A stretch of DNA of 64,000 nt from Alicyclobacillus fastidiosus (GTDB lineage: Bacteria; Bacillota; Bacilli; Alicyclobacillales; Alicyclobacillaceae), in the NCBI RefSeq assembly GCF_026651875.1, contig NZ_CP104067.1:3658001-3722000 (forward strand), in the 5' to 3' direction. The notes beneath the pieces were generated by a model, which did not search any database, was not told where the DNA came from, and worked only from the letters and a program-made list of their open reading frames with translations. Positions 27,312 to 36,412 of this stretch are shown here, in pieces (position 1 is the stretch's first letter; each line of letters opens with the position of its first letter). The translations under genes and the position numbers were made by a program.

Positions 27312-28514
27312 TTAATTCAGATCTACAAAAAGCTCTTTGCGTTTTAGCAACACATAGATCCAGTGAATCAGTTTGTTGACGCAGGCGATCACGGCTTGCT
27401 TGTAAGGTTTACCTTCTGCACGTTTCTTGTCGTAGAACGTTTTAAGCCTTTTATTGCGGGTTTTCCGTAAGCCGCATTCGACTGCACAATACAAGCTGTG
27501 TCGTAACCGGCTTGAACCTCGCTTTGTAATACGATTGATGGTTGCAGTGAACTTACCAGACGAGTGTACGCTTGGATCTATGCCTGCAAAAGCGACGAGC
27601 TTCTTTGGGTGATTAAACCGGTCTATCTCTCCGATTTCTGAAATAATCGTGGCAGCGATTTTTTCACCGACTCCGGGGATAGATTGGATAATCTTATATT
27701 CTTCAATCTCTTCGGCAAGGGCATCTATCGTTTTTTCAAGGTGGGATAGATGCTCTTGGTACTGAAGAATCATTTGGATGTACATCTTCAGACTAAGCAG
27801 ATACCCCTCTAATAAAACATTTCGGAACGGGTTACGCGTAGCGGCAGCAATGATTTCGCGTGCCTTTTCTCTCGACCAACGTTCCGACCGACTCTTACAT
27901 AACTCTGAAACTCTTTTGGTCAGCTTTGCTTCCGTTACATTCAGCACTGAGTCAGCGGTTGGGAATTCCAGCAATGTCCGTAATGAGACTTTGGAATATA
28001 AGTCGCCAAACACGCCTCTGTATTCGGGAAACACGTGGTCCAAAACAGCCTGGAATTGCAGTTTGGTCTGAACAGATAGTCGGGTTATCGCAGCGTGTTG
28101 CCGGGTTAGGCTACGTAGATTTAAGAGCTGCAGTCCTCTCTTCTTGAAGGGCTCAAAATCCTCTTTGTAGAAGAGCTCGCATAAGCTGTAAGCGTCTGCG
28201 GCGTCGGTCTTCACCTTACGCAGACTGGATTTCTTGGCTGAGTACGCGATCAATGGATTTACCATGATATACACATAATTCTGGTCATCTAGGAATCGAA
28301 CGATCGGTGCATGATAATGCCCAGTCGCTTCAAGGATAATTGTTGGTTGCAGACCTGACTTTGCTTCGACTTCCCGTAAAAACTCGTGGAAGTCTTCAAG
28401 ACCGTCATGAGTGTGAACGACAGTGAACTGTTTACCATGAGGCGTTCTTTTATCCAAGAATGCTTGAGCGATGCTTTCTCCTTTAGCTACATCCAGACCA
28501 ATGACTGGATTCAA
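27312..28514 (-). CDS. IS110-family transposase, complete
   Basis: 400 aa. The N-terminal DEDD RuvC-like domain has Asp in VIGLDVAKGESIA, Glu in TIILEATGHYHAP and the Asp pair in KVKTDAADAYSLCELF. The C-terminal Transposase_20 domain has IQSIPGVGEKIAATIISEIG, LVAFAGIDPSVHSSGKF and a Ser-containing RGSSRLRHSLYCAVEC. Full family length, no lesion. ATG at 28514. It recombines target and donor DNA guided by a bridge RNA; the upstream non-coding DNA is the expected source. Confidence 0.95.
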   Translation of the reverse strand: MNPVIGLDVAKGESIAQAFLDKRTPHGKQFTVVHTHDGLEDFHEFLREVEAKSGLQPTIILEATGHYHAPIVRFLDDQNYVYIMVNPLIAYSAKKSSLRKVKTDAADAYSLCELFYKEDFEPFKKRGLQLLNLRSLTRQHAAITRLSVQTKLQFQAVLDHVFPEYRGVFGDLYSKVSLRTLLEFPTADSVLNVTEAKLTKRVSELCKSRSERWSREKAREIIAAATRNPFRNVLLEGYLLSLKMYIQMILQYQEHLSHLEKTIDALAEEIEEYKIIQSIPGVGEKIAATIISEIGEIDRFNHPKKLVAFAGIDPSVHSSGKFTATINRITKRGSSRLRHSLYCAVECGLRKTRNKRLKTFYDKKRAEGKPYKQAVIACVNKLIHWIYVLLKRKELFVDLN

Positions 28515-28759
28515 GTGAACATCTCCTTTAATGTGTCATACCGGTAACCCCTATCCATCTTGCAGTGCATAGCTTCGCTTGTGATACGAGATCGATGTCT
28601 CAACCAGCCTCAAACATGCTTCTACAAGTAGGGGGTGAACGGATTAGCTCACGTGTTCATCGACCCACGCCCCCGAACGTTCTACCCGGCTACCGCAATG
28701 AAAACCTCTACACAAAGAGAGGTCAACCAGAAATGACTGGCTGACCTCATAATACGAAT
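28515..28759 (-). ncRNA. Putative IS110 left-end bridge RNA region
   Basis: About 245 non-coding bases between the transposase start and the element boundary, which abuts IS1111 copy 3. It contains a hairpin GGTCAACCA-loop-TGGCTGACC (28727-28747). The related orphan at 56240-56345 has GGTCAACC-loop-GGTTGACC, so pairing is kept despite base changes. In the IS110 subgroup the bridge RNA is encoded upstream of the transposase. Its exact ends are not resolved. Confidence 0.45.
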
Positions 28760-30268
28760 GCCCCCTTTGATATGAACGACACCGTCAACCCCCGTGTCGT
28801 GATGGGGTTAAAAGCCCGGACCGAAGGCAGGGTTCGTCGACGGTTGGCACACTGATATCCGTGGGTTGGTTACCACATTTCGTACCTCCGTCATGGGGCT
28901 ACCTCGGACTAGTCACGTGCGTCAGGTTCTGAACCTTGCACAAAAGGGGGACGAGGTTTCCCCGTACCGGATTCCTGTGCCTTCAGTCCCGACCTTCAAC
29001 CCTAACTACAATCGTTCTTTATTACAGTTCTATCCCACAAAAGTTACACTGCAGTCGATGTCTCCATCTGCCGCTCTGCCTCACAAGCAATGGCCCATAT
29101 AAATCCCAACAATTCTCTTGCCACTGAAGTGACGGCTACATTGTGATGCTTACCTCGTGATATCATCTTCACATACTTTCGATGAAGCCTGTCCTGTGCT
29201 CGCCAAGCAATGTCCTGTACCTTGGGACTCTGCCCTTCTTGCCGCTTTCGAATCTTTCCTTTAATGGCGGGTTTATATCGGTAACACCAGGCAGCCTCAC
29301 CAAGAACCCGTCTGAGATGTGCATTCCCAGACTTCGTGATTCTACCTTGCTTTCGAGATACACCACTCGAATACTCGGATGGTACCAATCCAGCATACGC
29401 CATTAACTGCTTTGGATTCCGGAAACGACGAAACTCCCCAACCTCAGCGACCAAAGAGGTTGCGATGACCTCTGCAACACCCTTCAGTGTTTGCAAAGCC
29501 TGAATCACTGGAGCTCTCTCGCTTTCCGTTGCCTCCAAGTGTATAGCTGCCTCAAGACGTTTGAGACGTCCCTCAATCTCGTCTAAGGATGCAAATACTC
29601 CTGGTACACCACTTGTTCTCGGCGATCCGCCCATTTGAGACCGTCCAACCACCGACGATGCATAGCTCCCCAAGCACTAAGTTTAGTTTCAGGACGCCGA
29701 TTGTGTCTGAGTAGGAACTTGGATAGCCGATGCCTTGCCCGTGTACGGTCTTCCACCGCATCTTCCCGTGCCCGCACTAAATCCCGTAATGACTCGTTTT
29801 CCTCATTCGGGACAAAGACTGCAACCAATTCACCAGCACGGAACAACTGTGCCAATCTCAACGCATCTCGCTTGTCTGTCTTCACTCGGTCTCCTTGGCG
29901 AACTGGAATGAGGGATGGTGCGACAACGGTACACGGCATGTCCATTGCGCGCAGTAGTCGATACAGTCCATAGCCTGTCGGCCCAGCTTCGTAACAAAAC
30001 TCCAGTTCGACGCCATCTGAAGCCAATCTATGTACCAGGCTCCTTACAGCTTCCACCGTATGAGGGAACATTCCGATATATCTCGGTTCACCACGGCCCT
30101 CGTCTGCTACCGCAACTGCGATGCTTTCCTTAGACACATCCAAACCTACAAACTTTGTGATAGTCTTCATAGTATCGGCTCCCTTCGTATGTGGATCTGC
30201 ACTGTTCTCCTAACTTCAGTGTAAACCACGATGTGCGAAACGGAGCCGGTGTCGTTCATTATGACTAG
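28760..30268 (-). mobile_element. IS1111-type element, copy 3 (nearly intact)
   Basis: Same ends as copy 1 (GCCCCC...ATGAACGACACCG and CGGTGTCGTTCAT...CTAG). It lies immediately next to the left end of the IS110 element. It is the best-preserved copy, with a single frameshift in its transposase. The 3' non-coding segment 28765-29040 parallels that of copy 1. Confidence 0.9.
29044..30170 (-). pseudogene. IS1111-type transposase with one frameshift
   Basis: The N-terminal part (30170 to about 29590) has FVGLDVSKESIAVAVADEGR, the Glu of [17 protein letters not shown] and [15 protein letters not shown]. The C-terminal part (to 29044) has Transposase_20 motifs. At about 29586 the sequence CTAAGGATG replaces CTAAATGATG of other copies, a one-base loss that shifts LHHLDEIEG out of frame. 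Otherwise complete at about 375 codons. Confidence 0.88.
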
Positions 30269-30305
30269 CGACAAAACAGTTACAAAATTACGACACCGGG
30301 AAGCA

Positions 30306-31262
30306 TTACTTGGATTCACCATTCACATCAATCAATTTTTTAATAGCACCAATTATTACATCGGGTCGCTGAATATGAATGGCATGAGGGCTATCCTCCA
30401 CAACGATTTGCTTCGTGTTCTTCGTGAGTCCTTTCAACCCTTCTTGTTGTCTCTTCCAATCGTCATCCTGTTTTCCTGCAGAAATCACGATTACTGGCAA
30501 ATCCGTTCTTAATCCATTCATACTTTTAAGTTGCATTCCACTCTCAATTGAGTCGAGAAATTCCTGATATACCGCCTGAAATGAGTTGCTACGATATCCA
30601 AGAGCCGTTACAGCTTGTTGCTGATCTGGCGGTAACCTCCGTGTTCCAATGTGCATTCGCTTCTTTCTAGGAACACCAAGTGGTGACAACAAATATCCCA
30701 ATCGATACTGTTTCAACGCTTCGTTGTATTGAAGTCGCCTCGCTTCGTTCCAACTTTCAGGTACGTACCTATCGTGATGCGTTGAATCGACCAGTATCAA
30801 ACCTGAAACTTCATTCGGATATTCAGAGGCAAAAAGTTGCATGTTCATTCCGCCGAAGGAGTGACCTACCAAAACGTACGGTGGTTGTAAGCCTATTGAC
30901 TGCAGCATTCGTCGCAAATCATTATTGTAATCTCTACAAGTCGCCGTTTTTCGTCCCTGAACACTCCATCCAAACCCTGCCCTATCATAAGAAACTACCG
31001 TTGCGAATTTTGATACTTCGGGTTGTACTAAACACCACTCTACAGCACAACCGCCCATACCTGATTCTAAAATTACTGTGCAGGAACCTTTGCCCGAAAC
31101 AATTGCGTGCATTTTCCGGGAACCAATATCGATTAATTGCCCTGGAGGTGTAAAATGTCTCAACTCTGACCTCATTTTGGACTGCTCACGTAACGTTAAT
31201 GGAAATCCGAAACAAGATAGCGTAATACGAGAAAGCCTATCTCTGAGTGGGATAGTTGGCAT
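30306..31262 (-). CDS. Alpha/beta hydrolase
   Basis: About 318 aa. The oxyanion-side segment TVILESGMGGCAVEW, nucleophile elbow VLVGHSFGGMNMQLF (Ser), acid in VSGLILVDSTHHDRYVP and VIVISAGKQDDDW, and a His in EDSPHAIHIQRPDV form a plausible catalytic set. Resembles proline-iminopeptidase-like/haloperoxidase-like hydrolases; substrate unknown. ATG 31262 is preferred because GGGGGTG lies six bases upstream; longer starts exist at 31277 and 31310. Not clearly in an operon. Confidence 0.8.
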   Translation of the reverse strand: MPTIPLRDRLSRITLSCFGFPLTLREQSKMRSELRHFTPPGQLIDIGSRKMHAIVSGKGSCTVILESGMGGCAVEWCLVQPEVSKFATVVSYDRAGFGWSVQGRKTATCRDYNNDLRRMLQSIGLQPPYVLVGHSFGGMNMQLFASEYPNEVSGLILVDSTHHDRYVPESWNEARRLQYNEALKQYRLGYLLSPLGVPRKKRMHIGTRRLPPDQQQAVTALGYRSNSFQAVYQEFLDSIESGMQLKSMNGLRTDLPVIVISAGKQDDDWKRQQEGLKGLTKNTKQIVVEDSPHAIHIQRPDVIIGAIKKLIDVNGESK

Positions 31263-31505
31263 TACTTTCACCCCCATTATTTGTTTATGCGTAAAGGTAC
31301 GTCGTTTCATTCCGTATCTTCAACTAATGCTGCCTGTTAACGCAGCAAATGACTTGTGCTGCACCCGTGAATTTCTATGCGGAAACCATTCGATCAAGAT
31401 ATTTCCTCTTTAGGAACCCGTAAACAGGGCAATCCTTTGAGGGATTCACTTATTTTGTCGTATCGCTTAAGTCTTTGGGTTGTGAAAACTTACCGCACAC
31501 CCGAT

Positions 31506-32153
31506 CTATTTTGGGGGATCCGAAAACTCTGATGACAACTCGGAAAGTTTGCCGTCGACCATCCGCAGGACAGCCGCTTTGTCGTCTGAACGTTCAATGT
31601 CGTATCTGTCAATGTCGATAATCAACACGGGGGATTTATCGTATTCCTTTATCCAGTTGGCATATCCGGCATGCAGATGTTTCAGATAATCAACCAGTTC
31701 TGGTGACTGCTCGTATTCACGTCCACGTTTTCGGATACGGTGCATAATCGTATCGAACGAACCATGTAAATACACCAACAGGTCGGGTCGTCCTTTTTCG
31801 GTTTCTTCAATCACGACCATCATGTTGTCCAACAGGTGAAGATACGTGTCCATTTCGACATCGGAGATGTTACCTTCCTCGTAGTTGATTCTGGTGAACA
31901 AGGCGTCCTCGTAGATACTGCGGTCAAGAACGTTATCCTTATGTCTCAGTGCCGCCTTGATAGAACGGAAACGTGTGTTTAAAAAGTATACTTGAAGGGT
32001 AAATGCCCACCGTTTCTTGTCCCGGTAGAAAAGTTCAAGGATGCGGTTATCATCAACAGACTCGAAGAACACTTGTGAACCTAAATGCTCTCCGATTGCT
32101 TCTGCAACAGTAGACTTTCCTACCCCAATCATTCCAGCTAGAATAACCACCAC
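31506..32153 (-). CDS. Deoxynucleoside kinase
   Basis: 215-aa P-loop kinase of the dCK/dGK family. Walker A at residues 7-15 (GMIGVGKST), ERS-like motif in NVLDRSIYEDALFTRI and the lid Arg cluster MHRIRKRGREYEQ are visible. PDLLVYLHGSFDTIMH and PVLIIDIDRYDIE are standard core strands. It phosphorylates deoxynucleosides for salvage; which base is preferred cannot be told. GTG start with GAAGGGG upstream. Confidence 0.9.
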   Translation of the reverse strand: MVVILAGMIGVGKSTVAEAIGEHLGSQVFFESVDDNRILELFYRDKKRWAFTLQVYFLNTRFRSIKAALRHKDNVLDRSIYEDALFTRINYEEGNISDVEMDTYLHLLDNMMVVIEETEKGRPDLLVYLHGSFDTIMHRIRKRGREYEQSPELVDYLKHLHAGYANWIKEYDKSPVLIIDIDRYDIERSDDKAAVLRMVDGKLSELSSEFSDPPK

Positions 32154-32293
32154 TATATCCCCTTCGCCACTCGCCCACTGTAACTCGGTGAACGTTAGTT
32201 GACAAGAGTTTCAACAAGCATTTTAGTCGGGTGACCACTACAATAACCACTCCCATTTGGGGGTGTATCGATTAAGTGATCCTCCTTGCAATC

Positions 32294-33553
32294 TTAACGC
32301 TTTATATACACAAGACGACCACTCGAATTGAAGTAGCACACGTCTCCACCTAGGCAGTGCCAGACCGTTTCCGGTGCTCCGTGGTACGTCGTATGACTCA
32401 CGCTCGATGGATTACCCCATTTTGCTTTCACTTGACTCTCCGTCAATCCAAGAGACAGATACGGGTACGAGCTGGCTTTCGTTTTCGTTTTCGTTTCCGT
32501 ACCTGCACTGTACATCGCATTCAGTGGCGTCGCCTTGGACCAGTATGTCGAGAACCACGTGGTTGCTTGATTGACCACCGACTCATCGTCTACAACAATG
32601 CCAACTTCCCGATTCTCGTTCAAGGATGTCGTTGTTAAGTTTTCGCTGCCGACAAACAACTTCGAGTCCGATATTATGACTTTCGCGTGCACATATGGGC
32701 TTTTGAGTATTCTCACCTGAACGCCATGCGCCGCGAGTGTACGTGCATTGTTCATGTCACTTGACGATATGGACGTTGGTAGGAGTAACCTAAGTTCTGT
32801 TCCCTTCTGTTCCATCGCTTGAAGTATTGCCTGGTCGCTTCCTAATTCCTCTGAAGCCACAGATACCGCCTCTGTTTGCTTAAGCAAACTTAAGATTCCT
32901 GATTCCGAACCAGGTGAGACAATCAATGGGTATTTTGGAGAAGACACGGATTTCCCTGACCAGTCCGCGGTGAACAGTTGGGACAACGTAATTGGAACCG
33001 TTCCGCCGTTTACGGCGACATCGCCCTCAAGGTTACTGCCACCTTCCATCGCTGAATAGGCAGCGTTAGCCGATCCAACGATTGCTGTTTCTCCGTCCAC
33101 AACCATGTACTTTGCATGGTCGAAACTATTCGCTGATGGTGACCATAATTTTATCTGTACTTTTGTTTTTGCGAATTCTGCGCGTTCCTGTGTTACGGCG
33201 CTGGAGTCGTCGTACGGATGGGCGTCTGCGATCACTTTCACGTCCACGCCTCTGTTAGCAGCTGATATAAGTGCTTCTACTATGGGCTTATCGGTAACGA
33301 GGTATTCGTTGAGATAAACCATAGATCTGGCTGAATCAATAGCATTTACCCACGGTTTTGCGGCTGACCCAGGTTCGGGAATCCAAGTTATTGCGGATGC
33401 TGAAGATGTTGCTGTTTTTGTCGTCGTTGCGGTTATTGGGGATGTTGCGGATGTTGCTGTTTTTGCAGGTGTTATGGATGCATCAGCCGAACAGCCGCTT
33501 AAACCAACACAACAAGTTAATACAATTCCGGATAACAGTACTTTCTGGTACAT
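32294..33553 (-). CDS. Phospholipase D-like lipoprotein
   Basis: 419 aa. The N-terminal signal (VLLSGIVLTCCVGLSGCSAD) has a lipobox, followed by a Thr/Ser/Ala-rich linker. Two HKD motifs are complete: FDHAKYMVVDGETAIVGSAN and YVHAKVIISDSKLFVGSENL. So this is an intact two-lobe PLD-superfamily enzyme outside the membrane, perhaps a nuclease or phosphatidyltransferase. The last about 55 residues (YLSLGLTESQVKAKWGNPSS) resemble a SmpA/OmlA-type domain with two Cys. ATG follows TTGGAGG. Monocistronic. Confidence 0.87.
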   Translation of the reverse strand: MYQKVLLSGIVLTCCVGLSGCSADASITPAKTATSATSPITATTTKTATSSASAITWIPEPGSAAKPWVNAIDSARSMVYLNEYLVTDKPIVEALISAANRGVDVKVIADAHPYDDSSAVTQERAEFAKTKVQIKLWSPSANSFDHAKYMVVDGETAIVGSANAAYSAMEGGSNLEGDVAVNGGTVPITLSQLFTADWSGKSVSSPKYPLIVSPGSESGILSLLKQTEAVSVASEELGSDQAILQAMEQKGTELRLLLPTSISSSDMNNARTLAAHGVQVRILKSPYVHAKVIISDSKLFVGSENLTTTSLNENREVGIVVDDESVVNQATTWFSTYWSKATPLNAMYSAGTETKTKTKASSYPYLSLGLTESQVKAKWGNPSSVSHTTYHGAPETVWHCLGGDVCYFNSSGRLVYIKR

Positions 33554-33670
33554 TGAGCTATACCTCCAAGTGTTAATTATACCTTCGTTATCGTTATTAG
33601 CTTTTCCTAGACTCTATCGGATTCTCCGACTGGGTATGGGTAAATTTCGTGATGATTTTTGATTGTATAC

Positions 33671-33695
33671 AAAAAAGCGACCGTTGTTGGTCGCC
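33671..33695 (-). terminator. Terminator GCGACC/GGTCGC with T-run
   Basis: Minus strand: GGCGACCAACAACGGTCGC followed by TTTTTT. It lies upstream of the PLD gene and isolates it from transcription entering from the right. Confidence 0.75.
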
Positions 33696-33817
33696 ACACG
33701 ATTCATCCCTTTGCACGGGCTGAAATGATTGCGGAAAATCGCTCAATTAGCCCCTTAAATTAAAAGTCGTATACTGAAGGTGATAGCGAGTCTGATATCG
33801 CGACGAGCCGAAAAATA

Positions 33818-33926
33818 AAGATGTATACCAGCTCGTCGAAGTGACGCAGTTAGAAGGGCGAAGACTTCAGACCAATTATACTCTCTGTTGTATTTTATCC
33901 AAATGTTGAACAGGGTCTTGTTAAAC
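33818..33926 (+). repeat. 110-bp duplicated segment, copy 2
   Basis: Same sequence as 27073-27182, here as an isolated fragment with no adjoining gene; its right end is 28 bases from the Tn3-type cassette. Confidence 0.9.
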
Positions 33927-33954
33927 TAGTCCCCTTTACAAAAACTCTATTCTA

Positions 33955-35448
33955 GGGGTACCGCCAACAAAACGCGAAAAACGTACGCTAAGACAATTTC
34001 TAGGCATCAGATTCTGCTCTTATGCACGCTAAGCGGTCAGGAGGAAACCTCGACACTTTTCATCGATCTAATTGACGAAAAGACAGCCCATAACACGGGC
34101 AAAATCCCACCAATCGCAGATATTGCGAGTGTCGATCGCAAGCCAATATGTGAACCTAAGATTCCGCCGACGAGAGAACCGAACGGAATTATCCCCCATA
34201 TGATAAATCGCACACTAGCGGTCATTCGCCCTAAGAGATGAGGCGGTGTAATAGCTTGACGTGCACTAACTTGATTTACGTTGTATGCGACTGCCCCAAA
34301 ACTAATTAGTACACCAGAGGCTACATAAAAAGAGAAACCCACCAGAACTGGACGATGTGCAAGAGGTAGGAGCAATCCCCCTATGGTGGACGATATCTGA
34401 GCAATGATAATTGCCCAACCAACTCCCACAGATTTACCCAAGCGTCCTCCCGTGAATGCCCCGGCTGCTGCACCAATTGCGTCTAGAGCATACACGACAC
34501 CCAATAATGAAGCGTTCATACCGATGCCACGAACGGCAAACAACACCATGACCGCTCCCGTAACACCGAATGAAAAGAAATTACCAAGAGCTGTTGTGAT
34601 CACAATTGAACGCAAAAATGAGTGCCGCACTACAAATGTCAGTCCTTCACGGATTTGCATCCAGATTTTCTGCTCATTCGGCGATGTTGGTACAGTCTCT
34701 GGGCTGCGAATTGATACGAGAGACAATACTGACACAAGGTACGACCCTGCATCGACAAGCAATGCAAATGGTGCTGTCAACCATTGAACCAGAACACCCG
34801 TTATTGCAGGTCCTACAATTCCACTGACCGCTCTTGTAGTCTCTAGCTTGCTGTTTCCTTCCACGAGTGCGGAACTTGTAACGACACTTGGCAGATAGCT
34901 TTGATAGGAAATATCGAACAAGACGGTCAAGCAGCCAACGCCAAAGACCACTGCGAACAGGACCCACATCTTTAGACCATGGAAAAGAACTACAAGTGGA
35001 ATTAAGCTGAGTAAAACAAAACGTCCGGAATCGGCGATTACTAGCAACGGACGACGCCGAACTCGGTCAGATAAAACTCCTGCAAAGAACGCAAAGAGAA
35101 ACGGTACACTTTGTAGTGCTTTCAGAATCCCCATCTCATTTGCTGTTGCATGTAAAAATAGAACAGCGGTCAGTGGAAGTGCTAACCCAGTGACCTGTGA
35201 GCCAAATTCCGATATTGTTTGACCGAACCAGAGTTTCATGAAGTCCATGTGCTTCCACAGATGAGCCCGCGATTCAGTAATTAAATTCGTACTGGATTCG
35301 CCCAACAGTGTCTACCTCATTTCGATGTACATGACCTATACACTCTCTGATCAACCAAAGTCTAAACTTCTTAGCGTACGGAAGTATGGCTTTTTATAGC
35401 CATAAATTGTCTTAGCGTACGTTTTTCGCGTTTTGTTGGCGGTACCCC
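33955..35448. mobile_element. Tn3-family mobile insertion cassette carrying an MFS gene
   Basis: Ends are 45-bp perfect inverted repeats: the left reads GGGGTACCGCCAACAAAACG, then CGAAAAACGTACGCTAAG, then ACAATTT; the right is its exact reverse complement (35404-35448). The first 38 bases have the GGGG...TAAG form of Tn3-family termini. TTCTA flanks both sides (33950-33954 and 35449-35453), the 5-bp target duplication expected for Tn3 transposition. Inside is only one gene, an MFS exporter; there is no tnpA, tnpR or resolution site, so mobilisation must be in trans. Confidence 0.93.
34037..35305 (-). CDS. MFS efflux transporter (cassette cargo)
   Basis: 422 aa, twelve predicted helices, of the MFS_3/enterobactin-exporter-like (Mef-type) group. 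FMKLWFGQTISEFGSQVTGL opens helix 1; GVLSDRVRRRPLLVIADSGR is the signature loop 2-3; SYQSYLPSVVTSSALVEGNS and VNQVSARQAITPPHLLGRMT are typical of this subgroup, which includes macrolide exporters. Substrate cannot be deduced. TTG start at 35305 with GAGGT upstream. It fills nearly the whole cassette, with its start about 100 bases inside the right repeat. Confidence 0.9.
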   Translation of the reverse strand: MGESSTNLITESRAHLWKHMDFMKLWFGQTISEFGSQVTGLALPLTAVLFLHATANEMGILKALQSVPFLFAFFAGVLSDRVRRRPLLVIADSGRFVLLSLIPLVVLFHGLKMWVLFAVVFGVGCLTVLFDISYQSYLPSVVTSSALVEGNSKLETTRAVSGIVGPAITGVLVQWLTAPFALLVDAGSYLVSVLSLVSIRSPETVPTSPNEQKIWMQIREGLTFVVRHSFLRSIVITTALGNFFSFGVTGAVMVLFAVRGIGMNASLLGVVYALDAIGAAAGAFTGGRLGKSVGVGWAIIIAQISSTIGGLLLPLAHRPVLVGFSFYVASGVLISFGAVAYNVNQVSARQAITPPHLLGRMTASVRFIIWGIIPFGSLVGGILGSHIGLRSTLAISAIGGILPVLWAVFSSIRSMKSVEVSS

Positions 35449-35461
35449 TTCTATGGTCATT

Positions 35462-35986
35462 TCACTTCCATTCCTCATATAATTTAACTATATTATGTGA
35501 GGAAATAGTCCTTTTCTGAAGATATGAACTAGGACACTGTGCATTAAATTTGTGTATCTTGACGTTGATGTCCTTAATCGCGGTGTCTAAATCAAAATTC
35601 TGTTGAGAATCCATTAAAGATATTACTCGTTGAATATCACTACGAATTTCATGTTGTAAGGCTAGCCACGGGGGTACAGCTCCTGCGTTTTTTAAAATAC
35701 CCGAAAATGCGTCAGTGTTAGGATCAATGCTAAGAGGTTTACCCTTGCCTGGTAAGTTATCAAATCCGCCTTGGTTTTGATAATCCATAATTACCTTATC
35801 AATCCAATTCTTATCCTGGACATAATCAATGCGCTTGGGTTGTTTTGTTACAATTGCTTCGGGAGGAACCCCTTGATCTTCAGTAAAATGAGTTTCCTTA
35901 TGTGTATTGTTCTCACTCTCTTTTAGGTTGTTGGTTTCCTGTTCATTAGATTTAAGATGTTTCTTACGTCTCCATAGAAATCGCAT
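35462..35986 (-). CDS. DUF1992 (DnaJ-homologue subfamily C-like) protein
   Basis: 174 aa. Residues about 55-120 contain NWIDKVIMDYQNQGGFDNLP, GKGKPL and AVPPWLALQHEIRSDIQRVI, the DUF1992 signature; the domain has no J domain. The first about 50 residues are a charged, Lys/Asn/Glu-rich extension. GGGGAGGATGAGGTAA precedes the ATG. The Tn3-type cassette sits nine bases after its stop, probably having removed it from its terminator. Function unknown. Confidence 0.85.
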   Translation of the reverse strand: MRFLWRRKKHLKSNEQETNNLKESENNTHKETHFTEDQGVPPEAIVTKQPKRIDYVQDKNWIDKVIMDYQNQGGFDNLPGKGKPLSIDPNTDAFSGILKNAGAVPPWLALQHEIRSDIQRVISLMDSQQNFDLDTAIKDINVKIHKFNAQCPSSYLQKRTISSHNIVKLYEEWK

Positions 35987-36412
35987 TTACCTCATCCTCC
36001 CCACAATGAGAGATGACATCGATATCCATCTTGCGTATTACTGCCCGCTAACGCAGTAACAGTTCCGAACCAATACTGTATATTTATGTATCGGAGAGTC
36101 CAAGTCCTTCTTCGACATTCGCCCCCGTTGATATGAACGACACCGTCAAGCCCCGTGTCGTGATGGGGTTGAAAGCCCAGACGGAAGGCAAGGTTCGTCG
36201 ACGGTTGGCACACTGATATCCGTGGGTTGGTTACCCTGAATCACTGGAGCTCTCTCGCTTTCCGTTGCCTCCTGTGTTTTGTCAAGAAGATTTCCCTGGT
36301 TTTATCATCACTTTTTCCTTGGTGTAATCATCGATTTTTCCCTGGTGTGATCAACTAAAATCCCCTGGTATTATCACGAGAATTCCCTGGTGTATTTCCA
36401 GTTCTGTTTGGG

